Shown here piece after piece: positions 7,981 through 17,459 of a stretch of DNA of 35,007 bases (its first letter is position 1; every line of letters begins with the position of its first letter). Position numbers and translations under genes: made by a program. A model generated the notes under the pieces. That model did no database searches, was not told the origin of the DNA, and saw only the letters and a program-made list of their open reading frames with translations. The stretch is taken from NCBI RefSeq assembly GCF_015207395.1, contig NZ_JADEWX010000047.1, positions 1 to 35,007 on the forward strand, read 5' to 3'. The DNA comes from Nodosilinea sp. LEGE 07088 (GTDB taxonomy: Bacteria > Cyanobacteriota > Cyanobacteriia > Phormidesmidales > Phormidesmidaceae).

Positions 7981-8724
7981 CGCTGAACTGTCAACCCAAA
8001 GTACACCACAATTTTCTTTCTACCAAAAAAATTACTAATAACAAACCCCTATTTCAAGCCCTAAATAAAGTGCTGCTTAACCCACTGTTAACTATCATTT
8101 CAAAATCTAGAGTCTAAGTCCTATAGATGTATATTGAATGTGGAGCTGATGAGGCTCCCCTGGCAGATAAAACAGCCAATTGTCCACACACAAGAAGGAG
8201 TGAAAACGCTGTTAACTTTGAATCTGTCTCGCCTAACCACCAACACCCAATCTTTCGGGTCAACCCTTCCTTAATTAAGCAAATGGGAGTTGTCAAGGGT
8301 TTGTTTATTCCCTAAAAGGGTATAAACGTGAGTCCTTACCTCCAGGAAAGCTCAACAACGATGTAGGAAGTTCTTTGATTAGAGGATTGGGTGTTGTTGT
8401 GTTTAAAGGGATCAATTTTTAGCCTTGTTTGGCAAAACGATTGGCCATTTTTTCGTTCAGCAGATTATCTGCCCCGACTCTTGTAAACGGTATTCTGAGT
8501 CCAGTCAGTTGCCACAGGTTGATCTGGCTACTCTATAACATATTCGTTTGGCGTACCTAGCTGGTAAGGCTCAAGATCTATCTCCTCCCTGGCAACATTA
8601 ATCGAATGGTCTGTATTACGCCACTCGTTTTTTTGAGATAACCAGCCCGGGCTTTGAAGTCATCCTCTGGGAGGGCGGTGGTTTGTTACAGTCGGGGAGG
8701 TAATATTTACCTTCGCCGTTGCCC
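7981..8724. other. long noncoding gap, no confident gene
   Basis: About 740 bp, visibly richer in A and T than the flanking genes. The reading frames inside are short and lack family resemblance. Small hairpin candidates are GGAGC/GCTCC near 8142-8158 and AACCCTT/AAGGGTT around 8261-8300. I see no tRNA, known riboswitch or clear terminator. It probably holds the promoter of the Ap4A phosphorylase gene; an unrecognised small RNA is possible. Confidence 0.4.
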
Positions 8725-9627
8725 ATGGTGTATTCCCCCGAGGTTGAGCTAGCTCCCGGTGACTTGTGGCGCAAAATTCAGCAGCAAACCCGCCACGCCC
8801 TAGACTGTGGTGCCCTAAAGTCTATCGATACCCACTACGAGTTTGTCGATCACGGCAGCATGCGCTTTTTAGTGAGAATTTTGGCCAACCTGGTGCGTAA
8901 AGAAAAGGCTGATCTGGCCCAATCTACCCGGCAAAAGCAAGGCCAGCCCGTCAACCCGTTTTTGCCCTACGATCTCGACTTGTTTGTGGCCAATCTATCG
9001 GCTACTCATCTGTGTCTGCTAAATAAGTACAACGTGGTTGACCACCACATTTTGATCGTCACCCGCGCCTTTGAAGACCAAGATACCTGGCTCACCCGCG
9101 CCGACTTTGCCGCCCTTGCCCTCACCCTGGCTGAGATTGACGGCCTGGCGTTTTATAACGGCGGTCGGCTGGCCGGGGCCAGCCAGCGGCACAAGCATTT
9201 ACAACTGGTGCCGCCGCCCCTCTGCCCCGATCATAGCCCTCTCCCCCTAGCAACGGTGGTTGCTAACCTAGCCCTCACCCCCACCGCCCCGGTTGAGTCG
9301 CCGATGCTACCCTTTCGCCACGCCATTATGCCCCTGGGAGCGGGGGCCGATGGCGACACCCTGCTGACTACCTACCGCACCCTACTGGCCTACCTGGGCG
9401 TTGACTGGAACAACCCCACTCAGACGCTGCCCTACAACCTACTGGCCACCCGCCGCTGGATGATCGCTGTACCCCGCCAACGGGAGAGCTATGAGTCTAT
9501 CCCGGTAAACTCCCTAGGGTTTGCGGGGTCGCTGCTGGTCAAAACTCCGGCGCAGTTGGCGTGGCTTAAGGCCATCGGCCCGATGACGGTGCTCAAGCAG
9601 GTGGCCTACCAGAGCCCAGACCGCTAA
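8725..9627 (+). CDS. Ap4A phosphorylase / ATP adenylyltransferase (HIT-like, DUF4922)
   Basis: A 300-residue enzyme expected to split diadenosine tetraphosphate with phosphate into ATP and ADP, keeping alarmone levels low. Seen: the HIT-superfamily active-site stretch SQRHKHLQLVPPPL (HxHxQ), preceded by NKYNVVDHHILIVTRAFEDQ, which is typical of the ATP adenylyltransferase family, and a C-terminal half ending in a DUF4922-type YNLLATRRWMIAVPR motif. The ATG at 8725 is chosen over a TTG two codons upstream. It stands alone after a long noncoding gap and is followed by the SPFH gene on the same strand about 100 bp on. Length is close to that of yeast Apa1/Apa2. Confidence 0.9.
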   Translation: MVYSPEVELAPGDLWRKIQQQTRHALDCGALKSIDTHYEFVDHGSMRFLVRILANLVRKEKADLAQSTRQKQGQPVNPFLPYDLDLFVANLSATHLCLLNKYNVVDHHILIVTRAFEDQDTWLTRADFAALALTLAEIDGLAFYNGGRLAGASQRHKHLQLVPPPLCPDHSPLPLATVVANLALTPTAPVESPMLPFRHAIMPLGAGADGDTLLTTYRTLLAYLGVDWNNPTQTLPYNLLATRRWMIAVPRQRESYESIPVNSLGFAGSLLVKTPAQLAWLKAIGPMTVLKQVAYQSPDR

Positions 9628-9725
9628 GTGACGCCCTCAAGTTGCCCGACTCACTTTGAGAAGAAATCGGTACACTGGTCAGTAGAACAGGCTTACTTCA
9701 CCCTTCAGCCGTTTGGGGGCTACCC

Positions 9726-10580
9726 GTGCCGCAGATTATTGGAATTTTTGCGCTGATTATCATCGGCTACACCGTTGGCTCAGTGCGCATTATTAACCAG
9801 GGCACCGAGGCTCTGGTTGAGCGGCTCGGGCGCTACCACCGCAAGCTCAGGCCTGGCCTTAACTTTATTGTGCCGGTGCTCGACTATATTGTGCTGCGCG
9901 ACAGCGTGCGCGAGCAACTTCTCGATGTGGATAAACAGGCCGCTATCACTAGAGATAACGTATCGCTAGATGTAGACGCCGTGGTTTACTGGCGTATTTT
10001 GGAGCTAGAGCTGACTTACTACGCCATTGAGAATGTTGAGCAGGCGATCGAAGAACTGGTGATTACGACCCTGCGCTCTGAGATCGGCAAGATGGAGTTT
10101 GAGCGTACTTTCTCATCTCGGGACGAGCTCAATCGGGCGTTGCTGTCTCAGCTCGATGAGGCCACCGAACCCTGGGGCGTTAAGGTAACCCGGGTCGAAG
10201 TGCAGGAAATTACGCCGCCGGAAGAAGTGCGGCGATCGATGCAGCTGCAGCAGGCGGCGGAGCTCAAACGCCGGGCCACGGTGCTCGAAGCCCAGGGAGA
10301 GCAGGAAGCGGCGATTAAGCGCGCCCAGGCAACGGTAGAATCGATTGAAATGCTCTCTAAAGCGCTGCAGCAGCGTAGTGATACCGGCGAAATTCTCAAG
10401 TATTTACTGGCCCAGCGCTATGTAGATGCCAACCAAAAACTGGGGGAAAGTGACAACTCAAAAGTGGTGTTTATGGATCCTAAATTCTTGACAGAAGGGT
10501 TGGTGGATCTGATGAATACCCCTACGACCCCTGAGGGGCGCTACGACGACGACAATTTTCCCAGTCGGCGGCGGAAATAG
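9726..10580 (+). CDS. SPFH/stomatin-like (slipin) membrane protein
   Basis: A 284-residue SPFH-domain protein: one N-terminal membrane anchor (IIGIFALIIIGYTVG), then the stomatin core with RLGRYHRKLRPGLNFIVPVLD, DVDAVVYWRI and a coiled Ala/Glu-rich helix (RRATVLEAQGEQEAAIKRAQ). Stomatins and paraslipins assemble as rings on the membrane and are tied to membrane microdomains and FtsH quality control. The start is GTG at 9726, supported by the membrane helix beginning immediately. The acidic/basic tail (YDDDNFPSRRRK) is unstructured. No NfeD-type protease partner is adjacent, so it is likely a stand-alone slipin. Confidence 0.92.
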   Translation: MPQIIGIFALIIIGYTVGSVRIINQGTEALVERLGRYHRKLRPGLNFIVPVLDYIVLRDSVREQLLDVDKQAAITRDNVSLDVDAVVYWRILELELTYYAIENVEQAIEELVITTLRSEIGKMEFERTFSSRDELNRALLSQLDEATEPWGVKVTRVEVQEITPPEEVRRSMQLQQAAELKRRATVLEAQGEQEAAIKRAQATVESIEMLSKALQQRSDTGEILKYLLAQRYVDANQKLGESDNSKVVFMDPKFLTEGLVDLMNTPTTPEGRYDDDNFPSRRRK

Positions 10581-10634
10581 AGCTTTTCAGGTAGCCGTAT
10601 CGTTACCATAGAAGACTATGCTCTGTGGACTGCC

Positions 10635-11723
10635 ATGACTGTTTATTCTGGGTTCCAAACGGGCCCATCGTCGGCTACCCCGATCGCCACTCATCAGCCT
10701 AGGGCGGCGCTGCCGTTGCTGGGCCAATCGCTGGAGGCGCTCACGGAGTGGGTGCAAGCCCAGGGGCAGCCGACCTACCGAGGCAAGCAGCTCTACCAGT
10801 GGCTGTACCACCAGGGCGCGCGATCGCTCTCTGACATCACCGTCTTTCCCAAAGCCTGGCGACAGGCCTGGGAGCATGTCGATGTGGGGCGCTCTGCTCT
10901 GCACCATCGGGTGGTGGCCAGCGACGATACGGTGAAGTATTTGCTCCGGCTGGCCGATGGTCAAATCATTGAAACTGTGGGCATTCCTTCGGCTAAGCGG
11001 CTGACGGTCTGTGTGTCGTCGCAGGTGGGTTGCCCCATGGCCTGCGACTTCTGTGCCACGGGCAAGGGCGGCTTTGTGCGCAATCTGGGCATCCACGAAA
11101 TTGTTGACCAGGTGCTCACGGTGCAGGAAGACTTTGGCCAGCGGGTCAGTCACATCGTATTTATGGGTATGGGCGAGCCGCTGCTCAATAGCGCCAACGC
11201 CGTGGCCGCCATTCGCTGCCTCAACCAGGATGTGGGCATTGGCCAGCGGGCCATGACCCTATCGACGGTGGGGGTGCCGGGCCGCATTCGCGCCCTGGCG
11301 GCAGAGCAGCTCCAGGTCACCCTGGCGGTGAGCCTGCACGCTTCTAACCAGACCCAGCGGCTGCAGCTGATTCCCAGTGCCGGTGCCTATCCGCTGTCGG
11401 TGCTGCTCGACGAATGTCGGGAGTATGTGCAGCTCACCGGGCGACGGGTGACGTTTGAGTACATTCTGCTGGCTGGGCTCAACGACCAGCCCGCTAACGC
11501 GGCAGAGCTGGCGCAGCATCTGCGAGGTTTTCAGAGCCATGTCAACCTGATTCCCTACAATCCCATTGATGAGGCCGACTACCAGCGCCCCAGCGAAGCC
11601 AGCATTCGCGCTTTTGTCGCCGAGCTAGAGGCTCGGCGAATTGCCGTCACTGTGCGCTATTCTCGCGGTCTAGAGGAAAATGCTGCCTGTGGCCAACTGC
11701 GGGCGTCTCGCCGACCCAGCTAA
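10635..11723 (+). CDS. rlmN: 23S rRNA (adenine2503-C2)-methyltransferase RlmN
   Basis: A radical-SAM enzyme that methylates C2 of A2503 in 23S rRNA and also A37 of some tRNAs, supporting decoding accuracy. Seen: the iron-sulfur motif CPMACDFC (C133, C137, C140), the SAM-site [10 protein letters not shown], the catalytic C-terminal cysteine in NAACGQL (about C352), and the N-terminal helical domain with [15 protein letters not shown]. Length 362 is normal. It lies 54 bp after the SPFH gene on the same strand. Nothing is missing or unusual except a slightly long N-terminus of about 25 residues before the conserved start. Confidence 0.97.
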   Translation: MTVYSGFQTGPSSATPIATHQPRAALPLLGQSLEALTEWVQAQGQPTYRGKQLYQWLYHQGARSLSDITVFPKAWRQAWEHVDVGRSALHHRVVASDDTVKYLLRLADGQIIETVGIPSAKRLTVCVSSQVGCPMACDFCATGKGGFVRNLGIHEIVDQVLTVQEDFGQRVSHIVFMGMGEPLLNSANAVAAIRCLNQDVGIGQRAMTLSTVGVPGRIRALAAEQLQVTLAVSLHASNQTQRLQLIPSAGAYPLSVLLDECREYVQLTGRRVTFEYILLAGLNDQPANAAELAQHLRGFQSHVNLIPYNPIDEADYQRPSEASIRAFVAELEARRIAVTVRYSRGLEENAACGQLRASRRPS

Positions 11724-11848
11724 CCCCATGGGTAAATCTCACCCCATAGGGGAATCTCCTGGTGAATGCTTGAGATTTTGTTAAGTTATGAAACATAGCG
11801 CTCTGCTCCCTGACCAGGGAATGGAGTTGTCCTTTCAAGTTCACTTTG

Positions 11849-12601
11849 ATGACCCTCGCTCCTCTATCTCGGCTCGCTTCCCCGACCTTAAGTCCGTTGG
11901 AGATGTCTAATTGGCTGCTGGCGCTTTCACCGGTCAACATTTCGGTTCATGGGCGCGATCGCCTACCTGCCACTCAGCCCCTGGTGGTGGTGAGCAATCA
12001 CCGCAGCATTATGGATGCGCCGCTGTTGATGAATGCCGTAGACCGCTCGGTGCGCTTTGCCTGCCACCACTATATGAGCCAGGTGCCGGGGTTACGTACG
12101 GTGATCAGCGCCCTGGGCTGCCTCCCTCTAGACGCCCCCGATAAAGGCCAAACGGCATTCTTTCGCCGGGCGATGAAGGCTTTGGAAGACGGCGAGGCGG
12201 TGGGCATTTTCCCGGAGGGGGCTGCGCCTATGGTCAGCCCAACTAGCCCCGATAATTTGAGCACGTTCCATCGGGGGTTTGCCCACCTGGCCATGCGAGC
12301 GCCGGTAGATGAGTTGGCCATTGTGCCCGTTGCCATTGCCGCTCGCCGAGAAACCAACAATCCTGTCATGCCGCTGCGGTGGCTGAGTTTGTTTGATGCC
12401 ACAGAGCCGCTGTTTCAGCAGTCGGGGTGGCATCCGGCGGTGGTTTACCATCAGGTCGATCTGCTGATTGGTCGGCCCATCAGGGTCGATGCCCGGCTGC
12501 GATCGCACTACCGCAGTAAAGGGGCCGGGGCTCTAGCTACCGAAATTACTCAGTGCTGCCAGGATGAAATTGCCACCCAGCTCAAGCAGGGGGCCTACTA
12601 A
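11849..12601 (+). CDS. PlsC-type 1-acyl-glycerol-3-phosphate acyltransferase family protein
   Basis: A 250-residue LPLAT-family acyltransferase. The catalytic HX4D box is NHRSIMD (H51, D56). The second and third conserved blocks are visible as FRRAMKALEDGEAVGIFPEGA and the VPVAIAA segment. Members transfer acyl groups to lysophosphatidate or other alcohols at the membrane face. The start is ATG at 11849. The next gene, an alpha/beta hydrolase, follows on the same strand within about 100 bp. Plant phytyl ester synthases contain both domains in one chain, so this protein may act on phytol, plastoquinol or glycerol acceptors rather than as the main PlsC. Substrate is inferred only from context. 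Confidence 0.88.
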   Translation: MTLAPLSRLASPTLSPLEMSNWLLALSPVNISVHGRDRLPATQPLVVVSNHRSIMDAPLLMNAVDRSVRFACHHYMSQVPGLRTVISALGCLPLDAPDKGQTAFFRRAMKALEDGEAVGIFPEGAAPMVSPTSPDNLSTFHRGFAHLAMRAPVDELAIVPVAIAARRETNNPVMPLRWLSLFDATEPLFQQSGWHPAVVYHQVDLLIGRPIRVDARLRSHYRSKGAGALATEITQCCQDEIATQLKQGAY

Positions 12602-12621
12602 AGACCACTAAAGACCACTAA
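12600..12621. repeat. short tandem decamer
   Basis: AAAGACCACT occurs twice in direct succession (12600-12619), followed by AA and a partial third copy, directly after the acyltransferase stop codon. It lies in the spacer to the hydrolase gene. No function is evident. Confidence 0.55.
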
Positions 12622-12693
12622 AGCCTACTTACAGTGGTTATCCAATCGTCGCCTTGGTCTCACGTCACCGCCGCCCGCACAGACGGCCTATCT

Positions 12694-13524
12694 ATGCCAG
12701 AACCCACTGCTTTAACGTTTTACGCCCCTGCTGGCCCTAACCCCCAGCGGCCTCTATTTGTCTATTTACCCGGCATGGATGGCAGTGGCAAACTGTTTGC
12801 CGCCCAAACCGATGGCCTCAAGCATCACTTTGATGTGCGCTGTTTAGTCATTCCTCCAGATGACCTCTCATCGTGGGAAAGCCTGGCTAGCCAGGTGGTG
12901 CAGCTCATTCGCCAGGAGCGCAGGACTACCCCGATCTATCTGTGTGGTGAATCCTTTGGGGCCTGCCTTGCCCTGCGGGTTGTGGCCCTGGCCCCAGCTC
13001 TAGCTAGCCACCTAATCTTGGTTAACTCGGCCTCGGCCTTCCATCGGTTTTCGTGGCTGCACTGGCTGGCCAACTTTACGGCCTGGGTAGCACCGCCCCT
13101 TTACCAGGGGTCTACCCTCGGCAGTCTGCCGATCATGGCTAATCTCAGCCGGATCGGGAATGCCAATCGCCAGGCCTTAATGCGCTCTGTCAAAGTATTG
13201 TCCCAGTCCAGTGCTGCCTGGCGTCTAACCTTGCTGTCGCAGTTTCGCTTAGAACCCCTTCAGCTGCATCGAGTGAAGGCGTCTACCCTACTGGTGGCCT
13301 CTCTCAGCGATCGCCTGTTGCCCTCCCTCGAAGAGGCCCAGCGCCTGGCCAACCTCCTCCCTTGCCCTCGCATTTATCCCCTGCCCAACAGCGGGCATAT
13401 CAGCCTGCTAGAGGACAACGTCAATCTCCAGGAGATTCTGGCAGCGGTCGACTTTTTACCCCAGTTGCCCAGCCCCGGGCAAAGCGGGCCTGTCGCCAGT
13501 CAGCCCACGCCCCTGGCCTCTTGA
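12694..13524 (+). CDS. alpha/beta hydrolase (phytyl ester synthase-like esterase half)
   Basis: A 276-residue alpha/beta hydrolase. Seen: the oxyanion strand FVYLPGMDGSG, nucleophile elbow CGESFGA (Ser87 from this start), Asp in SLSDRLLP and His in NSGHISLLED, so the triad is complete. The LPGMDGSGKLF opening is like the hydrolase half of plant PES1/PES2, enzymes that esterify phytol and fatty acids. A GTG at 12634 would add 20 non-conserved residues; ATG 12694 is preferred. Its stop codon lies 2 bp from the end of the convergent phosphoesterase gene. Pairing with the upstream acyltransferase suggests a two-gene version of that pathway. Family call firm, substrate uncertain. Confidence 0.85.
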   Translation: MPEPTALTFYAPAGPNPQRPLFVYLPGMDGSGKLFAAQTDGLKHHFDVRCLVIPPDDLSSWESLASQVVQLIRQERRTTPIYLCGESFGACLALRVVALAPALASHLILVNSASAFHRFSWLHWLANFTAWVAPPLYQGSTLGSLPIMANLSRIGNANRQALMRSVKVLSQSSAAWRLTLLSQFRLEPLQLHRVKASTLLVASLSDRLLPSLEEAQRLANLLPCPRIYPLPNSGHISLLEDNVNLQEILAAVDFLPQLPSPGQSGPVASQPTPLAS

Positions 13525-13526
13525 CC

Positions 13527-14360
13527 TCACCCCCGAACCAACTCCAGCACCGTCACCTCCGGTGGACACCGCCACCGCCCTGGGGCGTAGGTGCCCAAGC
13601 CCCGGTTGACGTAGAGCTGGTTGCGGCCGATCGAGTGCAGCCCCGAAACCCATTCCCAGTGGCGCACAACCTTAGTACATTTGCGGCTGAGGTAGGGGAG
13701 CTCCATCGGTAGCGAGGTAGCCAGCGTCTGCCTCAGCCCCTGGGTAATAGCCGGCACCGGCCCTAGCCCCGGCAGCACAATCTGCCCACCGTGGGTATGG
13801 CCCGAAAGCTGGAGATCGACCCGCCAAGGCGACAGGCGTTCGGCGGTGTCGGGGTTGTGGGAGAGCACGAGGCGAGGCTGGGTCGAAGATAACCCATTAA
13901 GCACTGATCCAGGGTTAAAGTCGGGTGACCAAAAGTCCGCTAGCCCCACCACCGGCAGGTCTGGCCCCAGGGGATAGGCGATCTCGTTCCACAGGGGGCA
14001 GATACCCGCCTGCTGGAGCGATCGCACAATTGTTTTGCGCCCCCCCACGGTGATATTGTCGTGGTTGCCCAGCACCGCTACAGTACCGCAGCGACTGGCC
14101 ATCTGTTGTAAATACGTCGCCAGCCCAAAGATAGGCGACGGTTCCTGAGTGACATAGTCGCCGGTCAGGGCAATCAGGTCAGGCTTGAGATCGTTGACTC
14201 GCTCAACCACCTGCTGCAACAGGCGAGTTGGCAGGTGGCCACCGTCGCAGTGAAAATCAGACAGCTGCACAATACGACATCCCTGGAGTTGTTGGGGCAG
14301 GTCGCAAATCGAAACCCTGACGGTCTCGAGGGTAAGGGGGCCAATGTACAGAGGTCCCAT
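13527..14360 (-). CDS. calcineurin-like metallophosphoesterase (YaeI/YkuE type)
   Basis: A 277-residue metallophosphatase with the full metal-site series: LSDFHCD, LTGDYV, VLGNHDN, VLSHNPDT and LSGHTHGGQI. In the YaeI/YkuE group these enzymes act on UDP-diacylglucosamine-like or other phosphoesters, often at the membrane. The N-terminus is short and has no clear signal peptide or membrane anchor, unlike most YaeI/YkuE proteins, which carry one. The C-terminal motif NRGLGTYAPG matches the family. It is convergent with the hydrolase gene, with 2 bp between them. Physiological substrate unknown. Confidence 0.92.
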   Translation of the reverse strand: MGPLYIGPLTLETVRVSICDLPQQLQGCRIVQLSDFHCDGGHLPTRLLQQVVERVNDLKPDLIALTGDYVTQEPSPIFGLATYLQQMASRCGTVAVLGNHDNITVGGRKTIVRSLQQAGICPLWNEIAYPLGPDLPVVGLADFWSPDFNPGSVLNGLSSTQPRLVLSHNPDTAERLSPWRVDLQLSGHTHGGQIVLPGLGPVPAITQGLRQTLATSLPMELPYLSRKCTKVVRHWEWVSGLHSIGRNQLYVNRGLGTYAPGRWRCPPEVTVLELVRG

Positions 14361-14525
14361 GGGTTCAGAAAATGCATCCTTTGAACGCTAGCCCGTTTGA
14401 GCCTGGGTTGCCACCTGTAAGCAAACTTCTTCAGCAGCTTTTATTAGAACTGCGCCACTGACCCGGCCTAGATTCATGGCCAAGACCTGGCTTGTAGTGC
14501 TAACCCAGGTTGATAGGCGCAGCGG

Positions 14526-15335
14526 TCAAACTGACAGAGCAGTGTAGTTCATCCAGGCCTTGAGGAAAAAGTACCCAGCCAGCAGCGCCAGCAGCAGGCG
14601 AAACATGACGGTTATCGTCTGGTCGGGCAGACGGGGCAAATAGCGGGTGCTAATCTGCACCCCAATTGCCCCCACCCCTCCCAAAATTAGGCCCGTCGCC
14701 AGCTGCACATTACCCGCTTGAGCATGCCACAGACAGGCCCATAACCCAGTAATCACGATCGCTCCCAGGCTAGTCTGCACCGCAGACTTAATCGGTTCTT
14801 GCAGCAGCAAAATTTGCAGGGGTACCATGACCACGCCACCACCGACCCCAAACAACCCCGCCAAAAAACCGGCCAGACCACCAATTCCCAGGCGAGCAAC
14901 TGTGGGGGAGACTTTGGTAGGCACAGGTCGAGCAGAGTCTCCGTCGGTTTCAGCCCGCTGGGCCTGGCGCACCACCTGCTTCTTAATGCCAATGAGGTAG
15001 ATGTTGAACAGCAAGAACAGGCCAAAAATCCCCAGTAGAGCATACTCGGGCAGGGCAGTGGCCACCTCTTTACCCAGGTAGGCGGTGACTAAGGCAGGCA
15101 GGCCCAGCATGGCCACCGGGCCAACCTTGAGAAAGCCCATGCGCCAGTTTTGCAGGCTGCCTACTAAAGCAATGATGGCGATCGCCAGCGTACTGGTACC
15201 CACCGCCTGTACCCCCGACAGCCCCACGGCTACCATCACAGGCACCATCACCGTGCCGCCGCCAATGCCCAAAAAACCGGCCAGCACACCCGCTGACAGC
15301 CCCGCCAGGGCCAAAATCAATCCCCTCCCCACCAT
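14526..15335 (-). CDS. TauE/SafE-family sulfite/anion exporter
   Basis: A 269-residue membrane protein with about eight hydrophobic segments arranged as two homologous halves. Each half opens with the family motif: GVLAGFLGIGGGTVMVPVMV near the N-terminus and AGFLAGLFGVGGGVVMVP in the middle. A charged cytoplasmic loop (RQAQRAETDGDSARP) separates the halves. TauE/SafE proteins export sulfite, sulfoacetate or related anions across the plasma membrane. It is monocistronic, between the phosphoesterase and GH51-like genes. The transported compound cannot be assigned. Confidence 0.92.
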   Translation of the reverse strand: MVGRGLILALAGLSAGVLAGFLGIGGGTVMVPVMVAVGLSGVQAVGTSTLAIAIIALVGSLQNWRMGFLKVGPVAMLGLPALVTAYLGKEVATALPEYALLGIFGLFLLFNIYLIGIKKQVVRQAQRAETDGDSARPVPTKVSPTVARLGIGGLAGFLAGLFGVGGGVVMVPLQILLLQEPIKSAVQTSLGAIVITGLWACLWHAQAGNVQLATGLILGGVGAIGVQISTRYLPRLPDQTITVMFRLLLALLAGYFFLKAWMNYTALSV

Positions 15336-15619
15336 TTTCTCCCCTGCCTACTTAACGCTAGTTCATGGCCCCAGGGCAGATAGTCGCCCATCGTCACTGA
15401 ACCAGGTTTAACCACCGATCGCAACCGGCCTGGGGCTGCGATCGCTCAGCTAGACAGTCTGGTATTGCCAAAGGCAAAATGATTTTGCGGCATCTGGAAA
15501 GAATTTTCAAGGCTTCCAAGCAGCCCTGCATGCCTGGAATTAGCAATGCCGATAATCTCAGCACTAAAGACTTTAAATGCAGATAGGCTGCGCAATGATG
15601 TATTGATGAACTCATTCCA

Positions 15620-17350
15620 ATGTCACCATTTCTCATCCCCAGACAACTAAAATTTCCGCTGATCTGTTCTTTTTTGGCGTTAGCGACTGTCTTCGTATTC
15701 TCATGTCATACCGATGCCACCCTGGGCATAGAGTCAGTCAGTTTTACGATTCGAGATCGGCCCGTTGCCCAGGTCAATAAACGCCTGTTTGGCCATTTCC
15801 TAGAGCGGGCCAGCTGGGGCGAGCCTGGTCCAGAAAACAGCCTCCAGCCAGGGACTCAAAAAATTCAGCCGGAGGCCGTGGACTTGATGCGGCAAATGAA
15901 CATCCCCATCATCCGGTTCCCGGCTGGTACAGATGTTGACTTTATTGATTGGCGCGATCTGATTAGTAACGTACCTGGCCGAGCCCCCGAACGCCCAGTT
16001 ACGGTCGGCCATTCGGGCCATGAAATTACCAATCAGTTTGGGCTAGATGAGTATTTTCAGCTACGCGATGAACTCGGCGTTGAGACCATATTAGTGACTA
16101 ATTTTCTCGATGCTGTATCAGCCAAAGTGCCCCTCGGAGAGGCGGCTCTAAAGGCGGCGGGGTTAGTGGCCTATGCCAATGCGCCCGTAGGCGCTGCCTT
16201 GCCCGATGCTATGCCAGACTGGCCCGCTGTGCGGGCAAAAAATGGCCACCCCGAGCCCTACAACGTCGAATATCTCCAGATTGGCAACGAGGTTTTTGGG
16301 CGAAAATTTCGCAGGCGAGTACGAGAAGGAACGGGTCTCACAGAACCAGCCGAACTATCCCAGTGGTATTTACAATGCCTAAAAGCCTATATCGACGCCA
16401 TAGATGCCGTTGACCCTACGATTAACCTCATCATCGACGGTGTCATGGGGGATGACATTGAGCGCACTATTTTGGCCGATGCTACGATTCGCGATCGCGT
16501 CAAGTATGCCGCCTTCCACGTCTATGCGCCCGGCGGTGTGAGCGAAGTTACCCAAGCGGGCAATGTAGTGCCTGCTGGCACGCTGAGCGCGTCAGATTGG
16601 TGGCAGGCGCTGGTGGCGATGCCCGGGGCCGTAGGTGAAGACGGCATGATGTTAGCCTTTAGAAATCGGATTAAATTTGCGCGATCGCTAGGGTACAAAG
16701 TCGCAGTTACAGAATGGAACTGGAATGGCTGGGGGTTTGAAGACCTTGATCTGCCACCGGAGGTCAATTGGCGTCTGGCCTCAGGCATTGGCACCGCCGG
16801 ATTTTTGAACGGCCTGATGCGCCAGGGCAATGAGATCGAGATGGCCTGCCAGTCGATGCTCGTGGGTACCACCTGGGACATTACCAGTATTCGAGTCGAT
16901 CCAACCGGTCAGCGGCTGCCCTACTTTTTGCCCCAGGGTCAGATGACCCTTTTCTATAACAATTACCATGGCTCAACGGTCTTAGCGGTAGAGCCAACGA
17001 ATGTTCTGAGCTACCGTCAGCCCTTTAAAATTGGCTGGGCGAGCCGCCCTGAACACAATGTTGCCTATGTCGATTTAGTGGCCACGGCAGACGAGCAGAC
17101 GATCTATCTCCACGCGCTCAATCGTTCCCTTGACCAAGATTTATCCATTACGCTGGATTTCTCCGAATTCTCTCATGTAGGCAATTCCGTTACCCATCAT
17201 CTGTTCGCTGAACGACATCCCCAGCATCAGGAAGATGAGAACCAGCAGCTGGGGGCAATCACCCACCGATCTTTTCCCATTCAAGGGCAAGTCATCCATA
17301 CAACTCTGCCCCAGCAGTCTGTTAGTATTTTTGCTATTTCAAGGACATAA
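15620..17350 (+). CDS. GH51-like alpha-L-arabinofuranosidase, secreted lipoprotein
   Basis: A 576-residue glycoside hydrolase related to GH51 arabinofuranosidases. Residues 1-29 form a signal peptide ending in a lipobox-like FVFSC (Cys29), so it is likely a lipoprotein. A (beta/alpha)8 barrel follows: NKRLFGHFLE near the start, PIIRFPAGTDVDFIDW, the acid/base QIGNE (Glu224) and the nucleophile VTEWNWNGWG (Glu365). The C-terminal 120 residues form the beta-domain usual in GH51 (VDLVATADEQTIYLHALNRS). It would trim arabinose or similar furanosides from exopolysaccharide or plant/algal glycans outside the cell. It stands alone, with no sugar transporter or regulator adjacent. Confidence 0.85.
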   Translation: MSPFLIPRQLKFPLICSFLALATVFVFSCHTDATLGIESVSFTIRDRPVAQVNKRLFGHFLERASWGEPGPENSLQPGTQKIQPEAVDLMRQMNIPIIRFPAGTDVDFIDWRDLISNVPGRAPERPVTVGHSGHEITNQFGLDEYFQLRDELGVETILVTNFLDAVSAKVPLGEAALKAAGLVAYANAPVGAALPDAMPDWPAVRAKNGHPEPYNVEYLQIGNEVFGRKFRRRVREGTGLTEPAELSQWYLQCLKAYIDAIDAVDPTINLIIDGVMGDDIERTILADATIRDRVKYAAFHVYAPGGVSEVTQAGNVVPAGTLSASDWWQALVAMPGAVGEDGMMLAFRNRIKFARSLGYKVAVTEWNWNGWGFEDLDLPPEVNWRLASGIGTAGFLNGLMRQGNEIEMACQSMLVGTTWDITSIRVDPTGQRLPYFLPQGQMTLFYNNYHGSTVLAVEPTNVLSYRQPFKIGWASRPEHNVAYVDLVATADEQTIYLHALNRSLDQDLSITLDFSEFSHVGNSVTHHLFAERHPQHQEDENQQLGAITHRSFPIQGQVIHTTLPQQSVSIFAISRT

Positions 17351-17459
17351 CCAGAGAGCCCGTTTTTTCTAGCTCGATTTATAGCCTTTGCCTCTAGAGT
17401 TGTACCCTGGGGCCCTATGAGAGAATGGCTCACCCGGTTGCGGTGCGCTAATCTATGCT

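Noticed and set aside
8127-8315. 62-codon frame in the long gap
   Set aside because: No homology signal, and the codon use does not resemble that of the neighbouring genes.
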